6,350 bases of DNA, from positions 1 to 6,350 of the forward strand of contig JACNLN010000119.1 of assembly GCA_014381485.1 (NCBI GenBank). The letters run 5' to 3'. The position numbers and the translations under genes were made by a program. This DNA comes from Fidelibacterota bacterium. GTDB lineage: Bacteria; Fidelibacterota; Marinisomatia; Marinisomatales; CAZVFT01. The notes beneath the pieces are model-generated. The model worked only from the letters and a program-made list of their open reading frames with translations. It was not told where the DNA came from and ran no database searches. Shown here in pieces: positions 1-5,912 of the stretch (positions are counted from its first letter, which is position 1; each line of letters opens with the position of its first letter).

Positions 1-18
1 GTAAATATGCGGGATAAA

Positions 19-58
19 ATTAAAACGTTTTAATGCAATTCGCATTTAAAAAATTGCA
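19..58. repeat. Overlapping palindromes: a perfect 16-bp palindrome and two short hairpins
   Basis: Positions 19-34 read ATTAAAACGTTTTAAT, a perfect 16-bp palindrome. It overlaps a second inverted repeat, AATGC (32-36) with GCATT (42-46). A third pairing, TGCAATT (34-40) with AATTGCA (52-58), is mutually exclusive with the second. The palindromes are direct observations. A role as an operator, or as the tail of a gene lying left of the window, is only a possibility. In AT-rich intergenic DNA some palindromes arise by chance, although a perfect 16-mer is less common. Confidence 0.4.
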
Positions 59-110
59 ACATTTACACTTATCAAGGATAGTTTTAGTACCTTATTAATT
101 CATCAGCCAC

Positions 111-213
111 TTCCACAGGGACTCCGTGGAGAAAGGTACAAAGAGCCTCAGCCCTGGGCGTTCCGCCACGGGGAGCCCGTAGCCCTGGCTGTCCAAGCCA
201 CGGGGAGGCCTAC
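111..213. repeat. REP-like cluster of three GC-rich imperfect hairpins
   Basis: This GC-rich island lies in AT-rich intergenic DNA. Two related units, 151-175 and 182-207, both begin GCCCTGG and end GCCACGGGGAG. Each folds into a stem with CCC pairing GGG and a single bulged C on the 3' arm (C169 and C201). Unit 2 has TGGCT (186-190) pairing AGCCA (196-200) with a 5-nt loop. A third hairpin pairs TCCAC (112-116) with GTGGA (126-130), and it sits inside a wider 7-bp inverted repeat GTACCTT (87-93) / AAGGTAC (133-139). GTAG stands at the foot of unit 2 (179-182) and CTAC, its complement, at 210-213. Hairpins with an unpaired base and a GTAG foot are typical of REP sequences mobilised by RAYT transposases. 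No RAYT gene is in the window, so REP identity is inferred from form only. Confidence 0.55.
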
Positions 214-312
214 AGCGAGCCCACAAAGTATTTATTAATACGGTTTTACTTAGAAAAAGAAGGGATGATTTTTTATCAAAATTTCTAACTTATCTATAAC
301 GGCAAGTTCCTT

Positions 313-375
313 CACTTCGACTTCGCTCAGTACAAGATTATCAATACTTCTTCGTGTCTTGGTGACTTCGTGGCG
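313..375. repeat. Two short dispersed-type intergenic repeat sequences
   Basis: Positions 313-335 contain the string CTTCGACTTCGCTCAGTAC. Positions 350-375 contain CTTCGTG twice (350-356 and 366-372) around TCTTGGTGA. Both resemble short intergenic repeats that I recall as recurrent in FCB-group and related genomes: a 'cttcgac..cgctcag' type, and a 'cttcgtgtcttggtg..ttcgtgg' type usually seen as its complement. Neither lies in an open reading frame of useful length. Only one copy of each is present here, so dispersal cannot be shown from the window. Confidence 0.35.
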
Positions 376-432
376 AATTATCCAGGAGTAATGATTCATA
401 GTTTAATTTATTACGGAAGAAACAAGAAATTG

Positions 433-449
433 TTATCTGATTTAGATAA
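433..449 (-). terminator. Weak candidate terminator hairpin after tonB
   Basis: TTATCT (433-438) pairs with AGATAA (444-449) around a 5-nt loop, starting 37 nt past the tonB stop. On the minus strand the stem is followed by a T-rich stretch (CAATTTCTTGTTTC). The stem is only six mostly A-T pairs and the T-run is interrupted, so it would be a poor intrinsic terminator. No better candidate is visible between 1 and 486. Confidence 0.22.
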
Positions 450-486
450 TTTGTGAGAGGAATAACGACTGTTTTGGTGCGAGGAT

Positions 487-1134
487 TTACTTTAACCGGA
501 AATTAACCGGGATGGATATCCAGACGCCAACGGCGCGATCTCTCTGTTTGGCAGGAATAAACTTAGTTTTTCTGATGGCCACCATAGCTGCCTCATCCAG
601 GCCGGTGTTTGGGATGCCTTTTAGGATAAGTGTTTCTGTTACTTTCCCGCGTTTATTCACAAAGGCTTGAACCACTACCGTTCCTTCAATTCCCGCTTCT
701 TGTGCAATTTCAGGGTAAATAATATTTCGCTGAATGGCTGCATATCCACCAATTGGCACAGGGGGGTCATCGTAGGGGATAAACTTAACTCTTGGACCTC
801 CTTCAGAAGGAGGCGGTGGCGGAGCTTCCCACTCAAGGAATTCGTCGAATTCTGTCTCCTCAATGGTAACATCATCCGCGAGATCTTCACTTTCAGATTC
901 TACAGGGATGGCGGGTCTTGACGGAGGCGGGGGAAGTTCAAACTGCTGTGTTTGAGGAATATCAAATTGTTCAATTTCAATGGAGATCTCTTTTTCGATA
1001 AATTGTTTTGGCACGAACCTTGGAAAAATCAGCAATAACACAATAAGGATGATAACACTGAACAACAGGGCGTATCGTAGATTAATTGGGTAGTGGAGCT
1101 TTAAAGAAATATTGGGATTTTTGCGAATAATCAC
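487..1134 (-). CDS. tonB: TonB-family energy transducer protein
   Basis: This 215-residue protein has the classic TonB layout. A short cytoplasmic N-terminus is followed by one membrane anchor at about residues 21-37. Next is a periplasmic linker with proline runs (PPPP at 68-71, PPPPP at 105-109) separated by a strongly acidic stretch (79-103). The C-terminal TonB domain spans about 130-215, with the conserved YPEIAQEAGIEGTV block at 140-153 and a final strand ending IPVNFRL. TonB carries energy from the ExbB-ExbD motor to outer-membrane receptors. The start is GTG, two bases after the stop of the upstream exbD, with no clear Shine-Dalgarno, so it probably depends on translational coupling. 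It is the last gene of the exbB-exbD-exbD-tonB unit. The substrate is unknown because no receptor gene is present. The family call is firm, but the exact system served is not determinable. Confidence 0.92.
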   Translation of the reverse strand: MIIRKNPNISLKLHYPINLRYALLFSVIILIVLLLIFPRFVPKQFIEKEISIEIEQFDIPQTQQFELPPPPSRPAIPVESESEDLADDVTIEETEFDEFLEWEAPPPPPSEGGPRVKFIPYDDPPVPIGGYAAIQRNIIYPEIAQEAGIEGTVVVQAFVNKRGKVTETLILKGIPNTGLDEAAMVAIRKTKFIPAKQRDRAVGVWISIPVNFRLK

Positions 1135-1136
1135 GG

Positions 1137-1544
1137 TTAGGGTGCTGTTTTTGCTGAGTAATTCACCTTAAGCGCGTCAGCCTCTCTCAATTCAGAGTGA
1201 AGTTCATTGATAAGTTCCATCACGGAATTTCTATCTGCTTTCAGAGAAACAATAAGCTGAGGGTCTGCCACACGCTTTTCATACATAATGTGTTTTACGT
1301 TGTCAGTGGGAACAATTTTATCATCAATGGAAATAAGACCATCCTTGGTTAAAAATATGTGGGCGACGTGCCGTTTGGTTTCCAGACGCTCGATCTTTCT
1401 TGCTTGTGGCAACAGGACATTCAACCCCTCATATGTTCTGAGCACCGTCGTTACCATGAAAAAAATCAAGAGCATAAAGATAATATCCGGCATGGAAGCT
1501 GTAGGAATTTTATCTGATGCTTTTGTTTTTGCCTGAAACTTCAT
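1137..1544 (-). CDS. exbD: ExbD/TolR-family biopolymer transport protein, second copy
   Basis: This 135-residue protein has one transmembrane helix at about 18-35 and a periplasmic domain. The signature IPTASMPDIIFMLLIFF starts at residue 13. Asp20 corresponds to the membrane aspartate that ExbD/TolR proteins use for proton conduction, and it is intact. The protein is clearly a paralogue of the ExbD encoded just upstream: both have IPTASM.DI.F.LLIFF.VTT. It differs by Pro19 next to the aspartate and in most of the periplasmic domain. Its ATG overlaps the stop of the upstream exbD in an ATGA arrangement, and no strong ribosome site precedes it, which implies coupled translation. Paired, non-identical ExbD proteins occur in TonB clusters of Bacteroidetes-type bacteria. 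It could be called TolR-like, but the adjoining tonB favours the Exb system. Confidence 0.9.
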   Translation of the reverse strand: MKFQAKTKASDKIPTASMPDIIFMLLIFFMVTTVLRTYEGLNVLLPQARKIERLETKRHVAHIFLTKDGLISIDDKIVPTDNVKHIMYEKRVADPQLIVSLKADRNSVMELINELHSELREADALKVNYSAKTAP

Positions 1545-1939
1545 ATACCAGGTTCTGCGATGGAAATTCTGGTTGCATTGGCTTGTTTCAATTGATCTAA
1601 AACATCAACGTAGGTCTGATATTTAGCTCGTTTATGTGTTTTTACTGAGATGATTAATTTATCGTTATTTGCTAATTTTTCTTTTACGATTCTTTTGATG
1701 TCTTTTATCTCCACAGGCTCCTTATCCAGAAGGATTTTTCCTCTATCGCTAATCAGGATAGTCGAAAGATTTTTCTTAGGTACCTCCTTTTGTTCGCCCA
1801 TAGGAGGTAGAACCAGCGCCAACCCCTTGTCCATATCAATGGTGGTCGTGACAAGAAAGAAAATCAAGAGCAAAAAGGCAATATCAGCCATTGATGCTGT
1901 GGGTATATCTCCTGGACGGATTCGTCTTTTAGCCTTCAA
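1541..1939 (-). CDS. exbD: ExbD/TolR-family biopolymer transport protein, first copy
   Basis: This 132-residue protein has a basic N-terminus (KAKRRIR), then IPTASMADIAFLLLIFF from residue 12, which begins the single membrane helix at about 17-34. The proton-carrying Asp19 is present. A periplasmic domain of about 95 residues follows. With ExbB it forms the inner-membrane proton channel that drives TonB. The only start giving the usual family length is TTG at 1939, 18 bases after the exbB stop. A GGGG-containing stretch about nine bases upstream is the only Shine-Dalgarno-like sequence. An in-frame ATT three codons further upstream is a less likely alternative start. The gene overlaps the next exbD by four bases. 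Function by family is secure, while the precise start is less so. Confidence 0.9.
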   Translation of the reverse strand: MKAKRRIRPGDIPTASMADIAFLLLIFFLVTTTIDMDKGLALVLPPMGEQKEVPKKNLSTILISDRGKILLDKEPVEIKDIKRIVKEKLANNDKLIISVKTHKRAKYQTYVDVLDQLKQANATRISIAEPGI

Positions 1940-1957
1940 TGGGACAATCCCCAGATT

Positions 1958-2593
1958 CTACTTTTTATCCTTTTCCAGTTTTCCTTTTGATTCCAGCTCA
2001 ACAAGCTCATCAATCAGCAAGACAGAATTTTCTTCCATATCGATAATAAGCTTATCTACGCGGGAAATGAGGAAGTTTTGGAGCATCTGGACGATGATAG
2101 CAACGACAAGTCCGAATAGTGTTGTGAGAAGCGCAACGGAAATACCTCCTGCCACAACGGCTGGAGAAATATCGTTAGCAGCTTTAATATCATCGAAAGC
2201 TCGGATCATACCAGCGACCGTTCCCGTAAATCCAAGCATTGGCGCCACAGATATAACGGTACTCAGCCAGACCATATTTTTCTCCAGAAAGGCCATTTCG
2301 ATGGAACCGGCATTTTCAATACCTTTTTCCACAGCGCTAATTCCCCGGTGCATCCTCGACAATCCAGCGTGGAATATTTCAGCTACGGGTCCCCGGGTTT
2401 TTTTACAAACTTCTACAGCTGACTTGTATCCGCCCTCATGAAGAGCAGTCCGAACCTTATGTAAAAACTTCTTTGTGTTTACGGAGGCTCGAAACAGTGT
2501 GTAAAGTCGTTCCAGAGCAAAGCCAAGTCCGAAGATCAACAGACCAAGAATCGGCCACATAAACGTTCCGCCATCAATGAAATACTGAACCAT
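1958..2593 (-). CDS. exbB: ExbB/TolQ/MotA-family proton channel protein
   Basis: This 211-residue inner-membrane protein has three hydrophobic segments at about 12-33, 108-131 and 145-171. The first is followed by a cytoplasmic stretch with the family-typical AVEKGIENAGSIEMAFLEKN (87-106). The block APMLGFTGTVAGMIRAF (117-133) and the block GGISVALLTTLFGLVVAI (149-166) are the two conserved channel motifs. Thr125 and Thr158 align with the functionally important threonines of E. coli ExbB (T148 and T181). Together with the two ExbD proteins it should form the proton-driven motor energising TonB. The ATG start has a strong GAGGAG ribosome site at 2602-2607, eight bases upstream, by far the best in the cluster, consistent with it leading the operon. 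TolQ is the alternative name, but the following tonB supports ExbB. Confidence 0.93.
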   Translation of the reverse strand: MVQYFIDGGTFMWPILGLLIFGLGFALERLYTLFRASVNTKKFLHKVRTALHEGGYKSAVEVCKKTRGPVAEIFHAGLSRMHRGISAVEKGIENAGSIEMAFLEKNMVWLSTVISVAPMLGFTGTVAGMIRAFDDIKAANDISPAVVAGGISVALLTTLFGLVVAIIVQMLQNFLISRVDKLIIDMEENSVLLIDELVELESKGKLEKDKK

Positions 2594-2624
2594 AGTTTTA
2601 TCTCCTCATTAATTAACGTACATC

Positions 2625-2653
2625 TTGATAATAATTATCTTAACCAAAGTCAA
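2625..2653 (-). promoter_or_regulatory. Candidate promoter of the exbB-exbD-exbD-tonB operon
   Basis: Read on the minus strand, TTGACT (2653-2648) is separated by 17 bases from TATCAA (2630-2625). These resemble the sigma70 -35 and -10 boxes at five and four of six positions. The -10 lies about 31 bases before the exbB ATG, leaving room for a short leader holding the GAGGAG site. A short A-T palindrome GATAATAATTATC (2627-2639) overlaps the -10 region and could be an operator or chance. Some FCB-group bacteria use a different promoter consensus, so this call depends on the host. Confidence 0.35.
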
Positions 2654-2665
2654 ACGAAGCTTTAT

Positions 2666-4267
2666 CTACTCATATTGATTATTTGCGATAAATTTACGTG
2701 CTTCATCAAAATGATAAAAGCCTTCTTTTATCTGGTTATCGCTCAAAATGAGAATTTCATAATATGCCTCTTTCCCCCACAGGGCTCCTGCAATTTGAGC
2801 TTTGAGAATTGTTTTTACATAATCCTGGTCTTTCTGAATTTCTTCTTCATTAATTTTTAAGTTTTTTTCCTTAACATATGATATAAACTCGAAAAACAGA
2901 TCATCTGAAATTTCAAATTCCCCTTTAAACTCAGATAAAGAAGACCACTCGTCTTTATGATATGATGCAAATTCTGTTCCCCAGTTGAATGTTAATCTCT
3001 CTGGATGTCCAACAATCCGGTTTGTGGAAACATTAACCTTTTTCGGTGTTAGATAAACATCTGGCGTGATTCCCCCGCCACCATATACGATCCTTCCTCC
3101 TCTTGTTTTATATTTAGGGCGATCTTTAATAACGGAATCGAGTCTTGTTTCCCGGTTTTCGTCAATCAATTCCGTGTAATATTTATGAGCACCATCACTA
3201 TATGGTCGCTGAATTAATCTACCGCCTGGTGTATAATAGCGACCTATGGTAACTCGGAGAGCTGAATTATCTTTCAACATCCACTGGCGCTGCACCAGCC
3301 CCTTGCCAAAACTGGTTTCACCTATGATGAGCCCACGATCAAGATCCTGAATTGCTCCTGCGACAATTTCGCTGGCACTGGCTGACCACCTATTGATTAA
3401 TACAATTAATGCGAAATCACCATACCCCCTATCTGGATTGCTTAAATATATCTGATGAGAATCTTGTATTCTACCGGCAGTATAGACAAGTGTATCGCGT
3501 GTGGTGATAAACTTATCGGAGATCTCCGCTGCCTGTTCCAGATAACCACCACTGTTAGTTCGAAGATCGAAGATCAGCCGGGTCATACCATTGTTGATAA
3601 GTTTTTGAAGAGCTTCTTCTACCTCTTTTGAAGATGTGGAGGCAAAGCGGCTCAGCCGGATATAACCTGTTTTTTCATCAAGCATAAATGCCCCGGTGAC
3701 ACTATAAATCGGAATTTCATCCCGGGTTATCTGATAGTGAAGTGGCTCCTCAAGACCGACACGTCGGACGGTGATATTGACGGTTGTCCCTTTTGGCCCC
3801 CGAAGTTTTTTAAAAACTTGGTCTTTTGTGATTTTGTATGCGCTTTCTCCCTCGATCTCAATAATTTGATCTCCGGGCTGAAGGCCTGCCAGCTCAGAGG
3901 GAGATCCGGCAATGGGAGAAATTACTGTAATGTACCCCCCCAACAGGTCAAATTCGATACCGATACCCTCAAATTTCCCGTGAAAACGTTCACTAATATC
4001 CTCAATTCGCTCTTTAGAAATGTAAGCAGAGTGAGGATCAAGCCTTTCCAGCAAACCATAAAAAGCTCCATCCATCACCTCATCCCAATTCACGGGTTCA
4101 ACATAATTTTCGTTAACTATAGTAATGATCTGGTTTAGGACCTGAATCTTTTCATAGATATTCTTTGATTTTGAATAAATGGCAGGTGTAATTGCAGATA
4201 TAGTTAGGAGAGCAATACTTGCAATTAATAGAATGAATAAAAATCTTTTCTCTTTGATTGCCATCAT
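2666..4267 (-). CDS. ctpA: S41-family C-terminal processing peptidase (CtpA/Prc-like)
   Basis: This 533-residue envelope protease has an N-terminal membrane or signal segment at about 8-30. A family N-terminal region follows (YVEPVNWDEVMDGAFYGLLERLDPHSAY, 55-82), then a PDZ domain at about 100-180 (GIGIEF..., LQPGDQIIEIEG). The S41 catalytic domain follows, with the DLR.N.GG motif at 234-241 (here DLRTNSGG). The active site is visible: Ser297 in SASASE, Lys322 in SFGKG and Gln326. The 25- and 4-residue spacings match E. coli Prc (S430, K455, Q459). A C-terminal extension of about 120 residues ends the protein. Such enzymes cleave envelope proteins near their C-termini. The first of two consecutive ATG codons is used, with only a weak GAGAT ribosome site. 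The gene lies 89 bases after the secreted-protein gene and 72 bases before exbB. The natural substrate is unknown. Confidence 0.92.
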   Translation of the reverse strand: MMAIKEKRFLFILLIASIALLTISAITPAIYSKSKNIYEKIQVLNQIITIVNENYVEPVNWDEVMDGAFYGLLERLDPHSAYISKERIEDISERFHGKFEGIGIEFDLLGGYITVISPIAGSPSELAGLQPGDQIIEIEGESAYKITKDQVFKKLRGPKGTTVNITVRRVGLEEPLHYQITRDEIPIYSVTGAFMLDEKTGYIRLSRFASTSSKEVEEALQKLINNGMTRLIFDLRTNSGGYLEQAAEISDKFITTRDTLVYTAGRIQDSHQIYLSNPDRGYGDFALIVLINRWSASASEIVAGAIQDLDRGLIIGETSFGKGLVQRQWMLKDNSALRVTIGRYYTPGGRLIQRPYSDGAHKYYTELIDENRETRLDSVIKDRPKYKTRGGRIVYGGGGITPDVYLTPKKVNVSTNRIVGHPERLTFNWGTEFASYHKDEWSSLSEFKGEFEISDDLFFEFISYVKEKNLKINEEEIQKDQDYVKTILKAQIAGALWGKEAYYEILILSDNQIKEGFYHFDEARKFIANNQYE

Positions 4268-4356
4268 TATATTTATCTCAATGAGGGTAGAATTGTTTCC
4301 GCCAGATTTGTTTTGTACCTGTTAAGATTCAGCCTATTGAAGAGTTGGAGGGGTAG

Positions 4357-5268
4357 CTAAAGTCCAAAGTAAATCATAGCTCTAATAGCAAGAGCATTAA
4401 AACTTGTTGTTGGAGAATCAGCAATTCTGCTTCCATCGTTCAACACCCATCCACCCTGGTTAACTTTTCCAAGATTAAAGCCTACACTGATGCGAATACC
4501 CACCCTGTCCAGAAATTGAAGCTTCACTGCAGCATAGGGCTGAAGGGTTAAAAAGGTGCCTGAAAGGGAAGTCATCGATCCGGCAGTAGGGGTGACTTTT
4601 AAAATATAGTCTTCTTGTAATATGTTAACATCAGATATGTCAACAAGGGTGTCACCATTAAAATCTGTTACTTCGTAATAACCATCTTCTCCATAAATAT
4701 TTGAAAATTGATTATCCCACTTCGATGTTTTAGTACTGGCGTACACAATGTTAAAGGAAGTTCGCCCCAGCCCCACCAATGTTCCTGCTGATATTTCTAA
4801 TCCTTTGAAAATGGGCAAAGCATATTCCACGGTGGCACCCCCGATCCACATAGAAACCTTCGCCCGAATATCTGGGGCATAGTTACCTTGATAAACGAAA
4901 CTGGTATCTCCTACGCTGTAGGAACCACTGGTATCAGAGTCGATGAAAAGCATTACTTTTGTTTTGCCCCCGATGGAAGAAGATCCTAACCCTGCGTATC
5001 CTCCGATTCTCCATTTACCGGTGATCTGGGAGAATCCTTCTCCTCCATTCATTATAAATAGGTCTGAGAAGTCGCTTGTATTTAGACCTAATCCTGCTGA
5101 ATCACTGAGCAGTTCAAATCCATCTAATTTTCCTACGTTCATGAATAGATACATCTGGCTAAAACCAACTCCTCCTCCGTAAGAATTATCGGCAGAATAA
5201 AAATCGTTCTGACTAAAAATTACAAAGGGGATAAATACCACAAAAATGGATCTTAGTACACTATTCAT
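4357..5268 (-). CDS. Secreted, probably outer-membrane beta-barrel protein with two EF-hand-like loops
   Basis: This 303-residue protein has no family I can name. The ATG at 5268 is chosen because AAGGAG lies six bases upstream and a signal peptide then starts directly (MNSVLRSIFVVFIPFVIFSQ, cleavage probably near residue 19-20). A longer frame from TTG at 5298 would read through the ribosome site. The mature protein is rich in Gly, Ser and aromatic residues, with alternating hydrophobic strands (for example 83-93, 137-150, 243-251, 256-265). It ends in a strand closing with ...MIYFGL, as in small outer-membrane barrels. Two acidic loops fit calcium-binding patterns: D110-D121 (DSDTSGSYSVGD) and D202-D213 (DFNGDTLVDISD). 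The second matches half a type I dockerin repeat (D.N.D...D..D). The barrel and the calcium binding are both inferences. It is the first minus-strand gene of the run, with a candidate promoter just upstream. Confidence 0.8.
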   Translation of the reverse strand: MNSVLRSIFVVFIPFVIFSQNDFYSADNSYGGGVGFSQMYLFMNVGKLDGFELLSDSAGLGLNTSDFSDLFIMNGGEGFSQITGKWRIGGYAGLGSSSIGGKTKVMLFIDSDTSGSYSVGDTSFVYQGNYAPDIRAKVSMWIGGATVEYALPIFKGLEISAGTLVGLGRTSFNIVYASTKTSKWDNQFSNIYGEDGYYEVTDFNGDTLVDISDVNILQEDYILKVTPTAGSMTSLSGTFLTLQPYAAVKLQFLDRVGIRISVGFNLGKVNQGGWVLNDGSRIADSPTTSFNALAIRAMIYFGL

Positions 5269-5274
5269 TTTTAT

Positions 5275-5280
5275 CTCCTT
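5275..5280 (-). promoter_or_regulatory. Ribosome binding site that fixes the start of the secreted-protein gene
   Basis: The minus strand reads AAGGAG followed by six bases and ATG at 5268. This strong, well-spaced site lies inside the longer frame that begins at TTG 5298. It makes ATG 5268 the true start and puts the signal peptide at the very N-terminus. The same GAGATAAAA context recurs before exbB. Confidence 0.75.
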
Positions 5281-5297
5281 ATTATTTTTCTCTCTCA

Positions 5298-5326
5298 ATT
5301 TAATCTTTGACCATCATAAGTATCAA
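5298..5326 (-). promoter_or_regulatory. Candidate promoter of the secreted-protein gene
   Basis: On the minus strand TTGATA (5326-5321) is followed after 17 bases by TTAAAT (5303-5298), about 29 bases before the start codon. The arrangement closely mirrors the exbB promoter candidate in both spacing and leader length. A 7-bp inverted repeat, TGACCAT (5308-5314) with ATGGTCA (5363-5369), has one arm in the spacer and could be a regulator site, but chance is not excluded. Confidence 0.33.
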
Positions 5327-5452
5327 GCGATTATTTGGCTAGTTTTTCTGTAAAAAATAATAATGGTCATAGATTTGTAATCATATTTTACCAACCATTG
5401 AACGCCTTCCACATAGTATAAAAATGTAATTAAAGACTCTTTGAACGTCCCA

Positions 5453-5590
5453 ATGAATATATTAATTTTAACCTTTGAACACTTATATAAGAAAACATTT
5501 AATGAGCGCTGTGAAAACACATTTAAGCTCAATTTAAGAAAGCAAAAGGTGGTAACCAGTATAAAAGAACTTGAAAAATCCAAAGAATAA
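5453..5590 (+). CDS. Possible small protein of 45 residues, or a gene remnant
   Basis: An ATG at 5453 opens a 45-codon frame ending in TAA at 5588-5590, 40 bases before the FmdB-family start codon. The product is lysine- and glutamate-rich and polar towards its end (SIKELEKSKE), and in composition it looks more coding-like than random AT-rich DNA. The frame is open back to a stop at 5414. No convincing ribosome site precedes the ATG and no family is recognisable. A hydrophobic minus-strand frame covers the same bases, and it starts at TTG without a ribosome site. It may be a small gene, the decayed 3' end of a former gene, or chance. Confidence 0.22.
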   Translation: MNILILTFEHLYKKTFNERCENTFKLNLRKQKVVTSIKELEKSKE

Positions 5591-5630
5591 TAATGTGCAG
5601 TACAATTAACGGAAGGAGAGAATAAAGCTC

Positions 5631-5840
5631 ATGCCGATGTATGATTATAGATGCCAAAAATGCGGTTATAAATTTGAAGAACTGATATTCAGCTGGGACA
5701 AAGATAAGCAGATTGTCTGTCCAGAATGTTCATCCAAAGAGATCGAGCAACTGTTGAGTGCTCCCACAGCCATAGGAACAACCCCAGCTGAGAGTTCCGC
5801 TTCTGGCTGTAGAGCAACAAAAGGCAATCGTTTCACTTGA
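5631..5840 (+). CDS. FmdB-family zinc-ribbon protein
   Basis: This 69-residue protein starts MPMYDYRCQKCGYKFEE, the hallmark N-terminus of the FmdB putative regulatory family. It has four zinc-ligand cysteines in two CxxC knuckles (Cys8/Cys11 and Cys30/Cys33), followed by the typical LLSAPTA segment. A short Ser/Ala/Gly-rich tail with one further cysteine (Cys60) ends in GNRFT. The length is normal for the family. GGAAGGAG at 5611-5618 supports the ATG, though the 12-base spacing is slightly long. TACAAT at 5601-5606 is -10-like, but no good -35 stands before it. The family was first noted beside an amide-hydrolase gene, and its biochemical role is still unsettled. It is divergent from the envelope genes and has no partner gene within the window. 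Confidence 0.9.
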   Translation: MPMYDYRCQKCGYKFEELIFSWDKDKQIVCPECSSKEIEQLLSAPTAIGTTPAESSASGCRATKGNRFT

Positions 5841-5841
5841 G

Positions 5842-5876
5842 GGTAGTCTTTTTGCACACCGGTCGGTGTTATTACC
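5842..5876 (+). terminator. Possible hairpin terminator after the FmdB-family gene
   Basis: ACACC (5856-5860) pairs with GGTGT (5865-5869) around the tetraloop GGTC, 15 bases after the stop codon. An outer GGTA (5842-5845) can pair with TACC (5873-5876). No clean T-run follows (TATTACCTTTG), so it is at best a weak intrinsic terminator. Confidence 0.3.
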
Positions 5877-5904
5877 TTTGTAAAATTTATGATTTTACTT
5901 ATAA

Positions 5905-5912
5905 CCTGTAAT
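5905..5912. repeat. Left 8-bp target-site duplication of the MITE
   Basis: CCTGTAAT at 5905-5912 is repeated exactly at 6167-6174. Each copy abuts the outer end of a 12-bp terminal inverted repeat with no spare base. This is the arrangement left when a transposase with an 8-bp staggered cut inserts an element. Confidence 0.8.

Noticed and set aside
1650..2441. Long 263-codon plus-strand frame opposite exbB and exbD
   Set aside because: It is antisense to two well-supported membrane protein genes, and its Ser/Ile-rich composition is the usual shadow of such genes.
2594..2665. Rho-independent terminator between ctpA and exbB
   Set aside because: The ctpA stop is at 2666 and the only inverted repeat, GATAATAATTATC (2627-2639), is all A-T apart from its ends, has a one-base centre and no T-run. 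It overlaps the candidate promoter instead.
5268..5298. Ten-residue N-terminal extension of the secreted protein from TTG 5298
   Set aside because: The extension would translate through a strong AAGGAG site and place charged residues before the signal peptide. ATG 5268 explains both.
5323..5583. Minus-strand frame of 86 codons between the secreted-protein gene and the FmdB-family gene
   Set aside because: It starts at TTG with no ribosome site, has a low-complexity hydrophobic composition from AT-rich DNA, and overlaps the candidate promoter region. No family resemblance.
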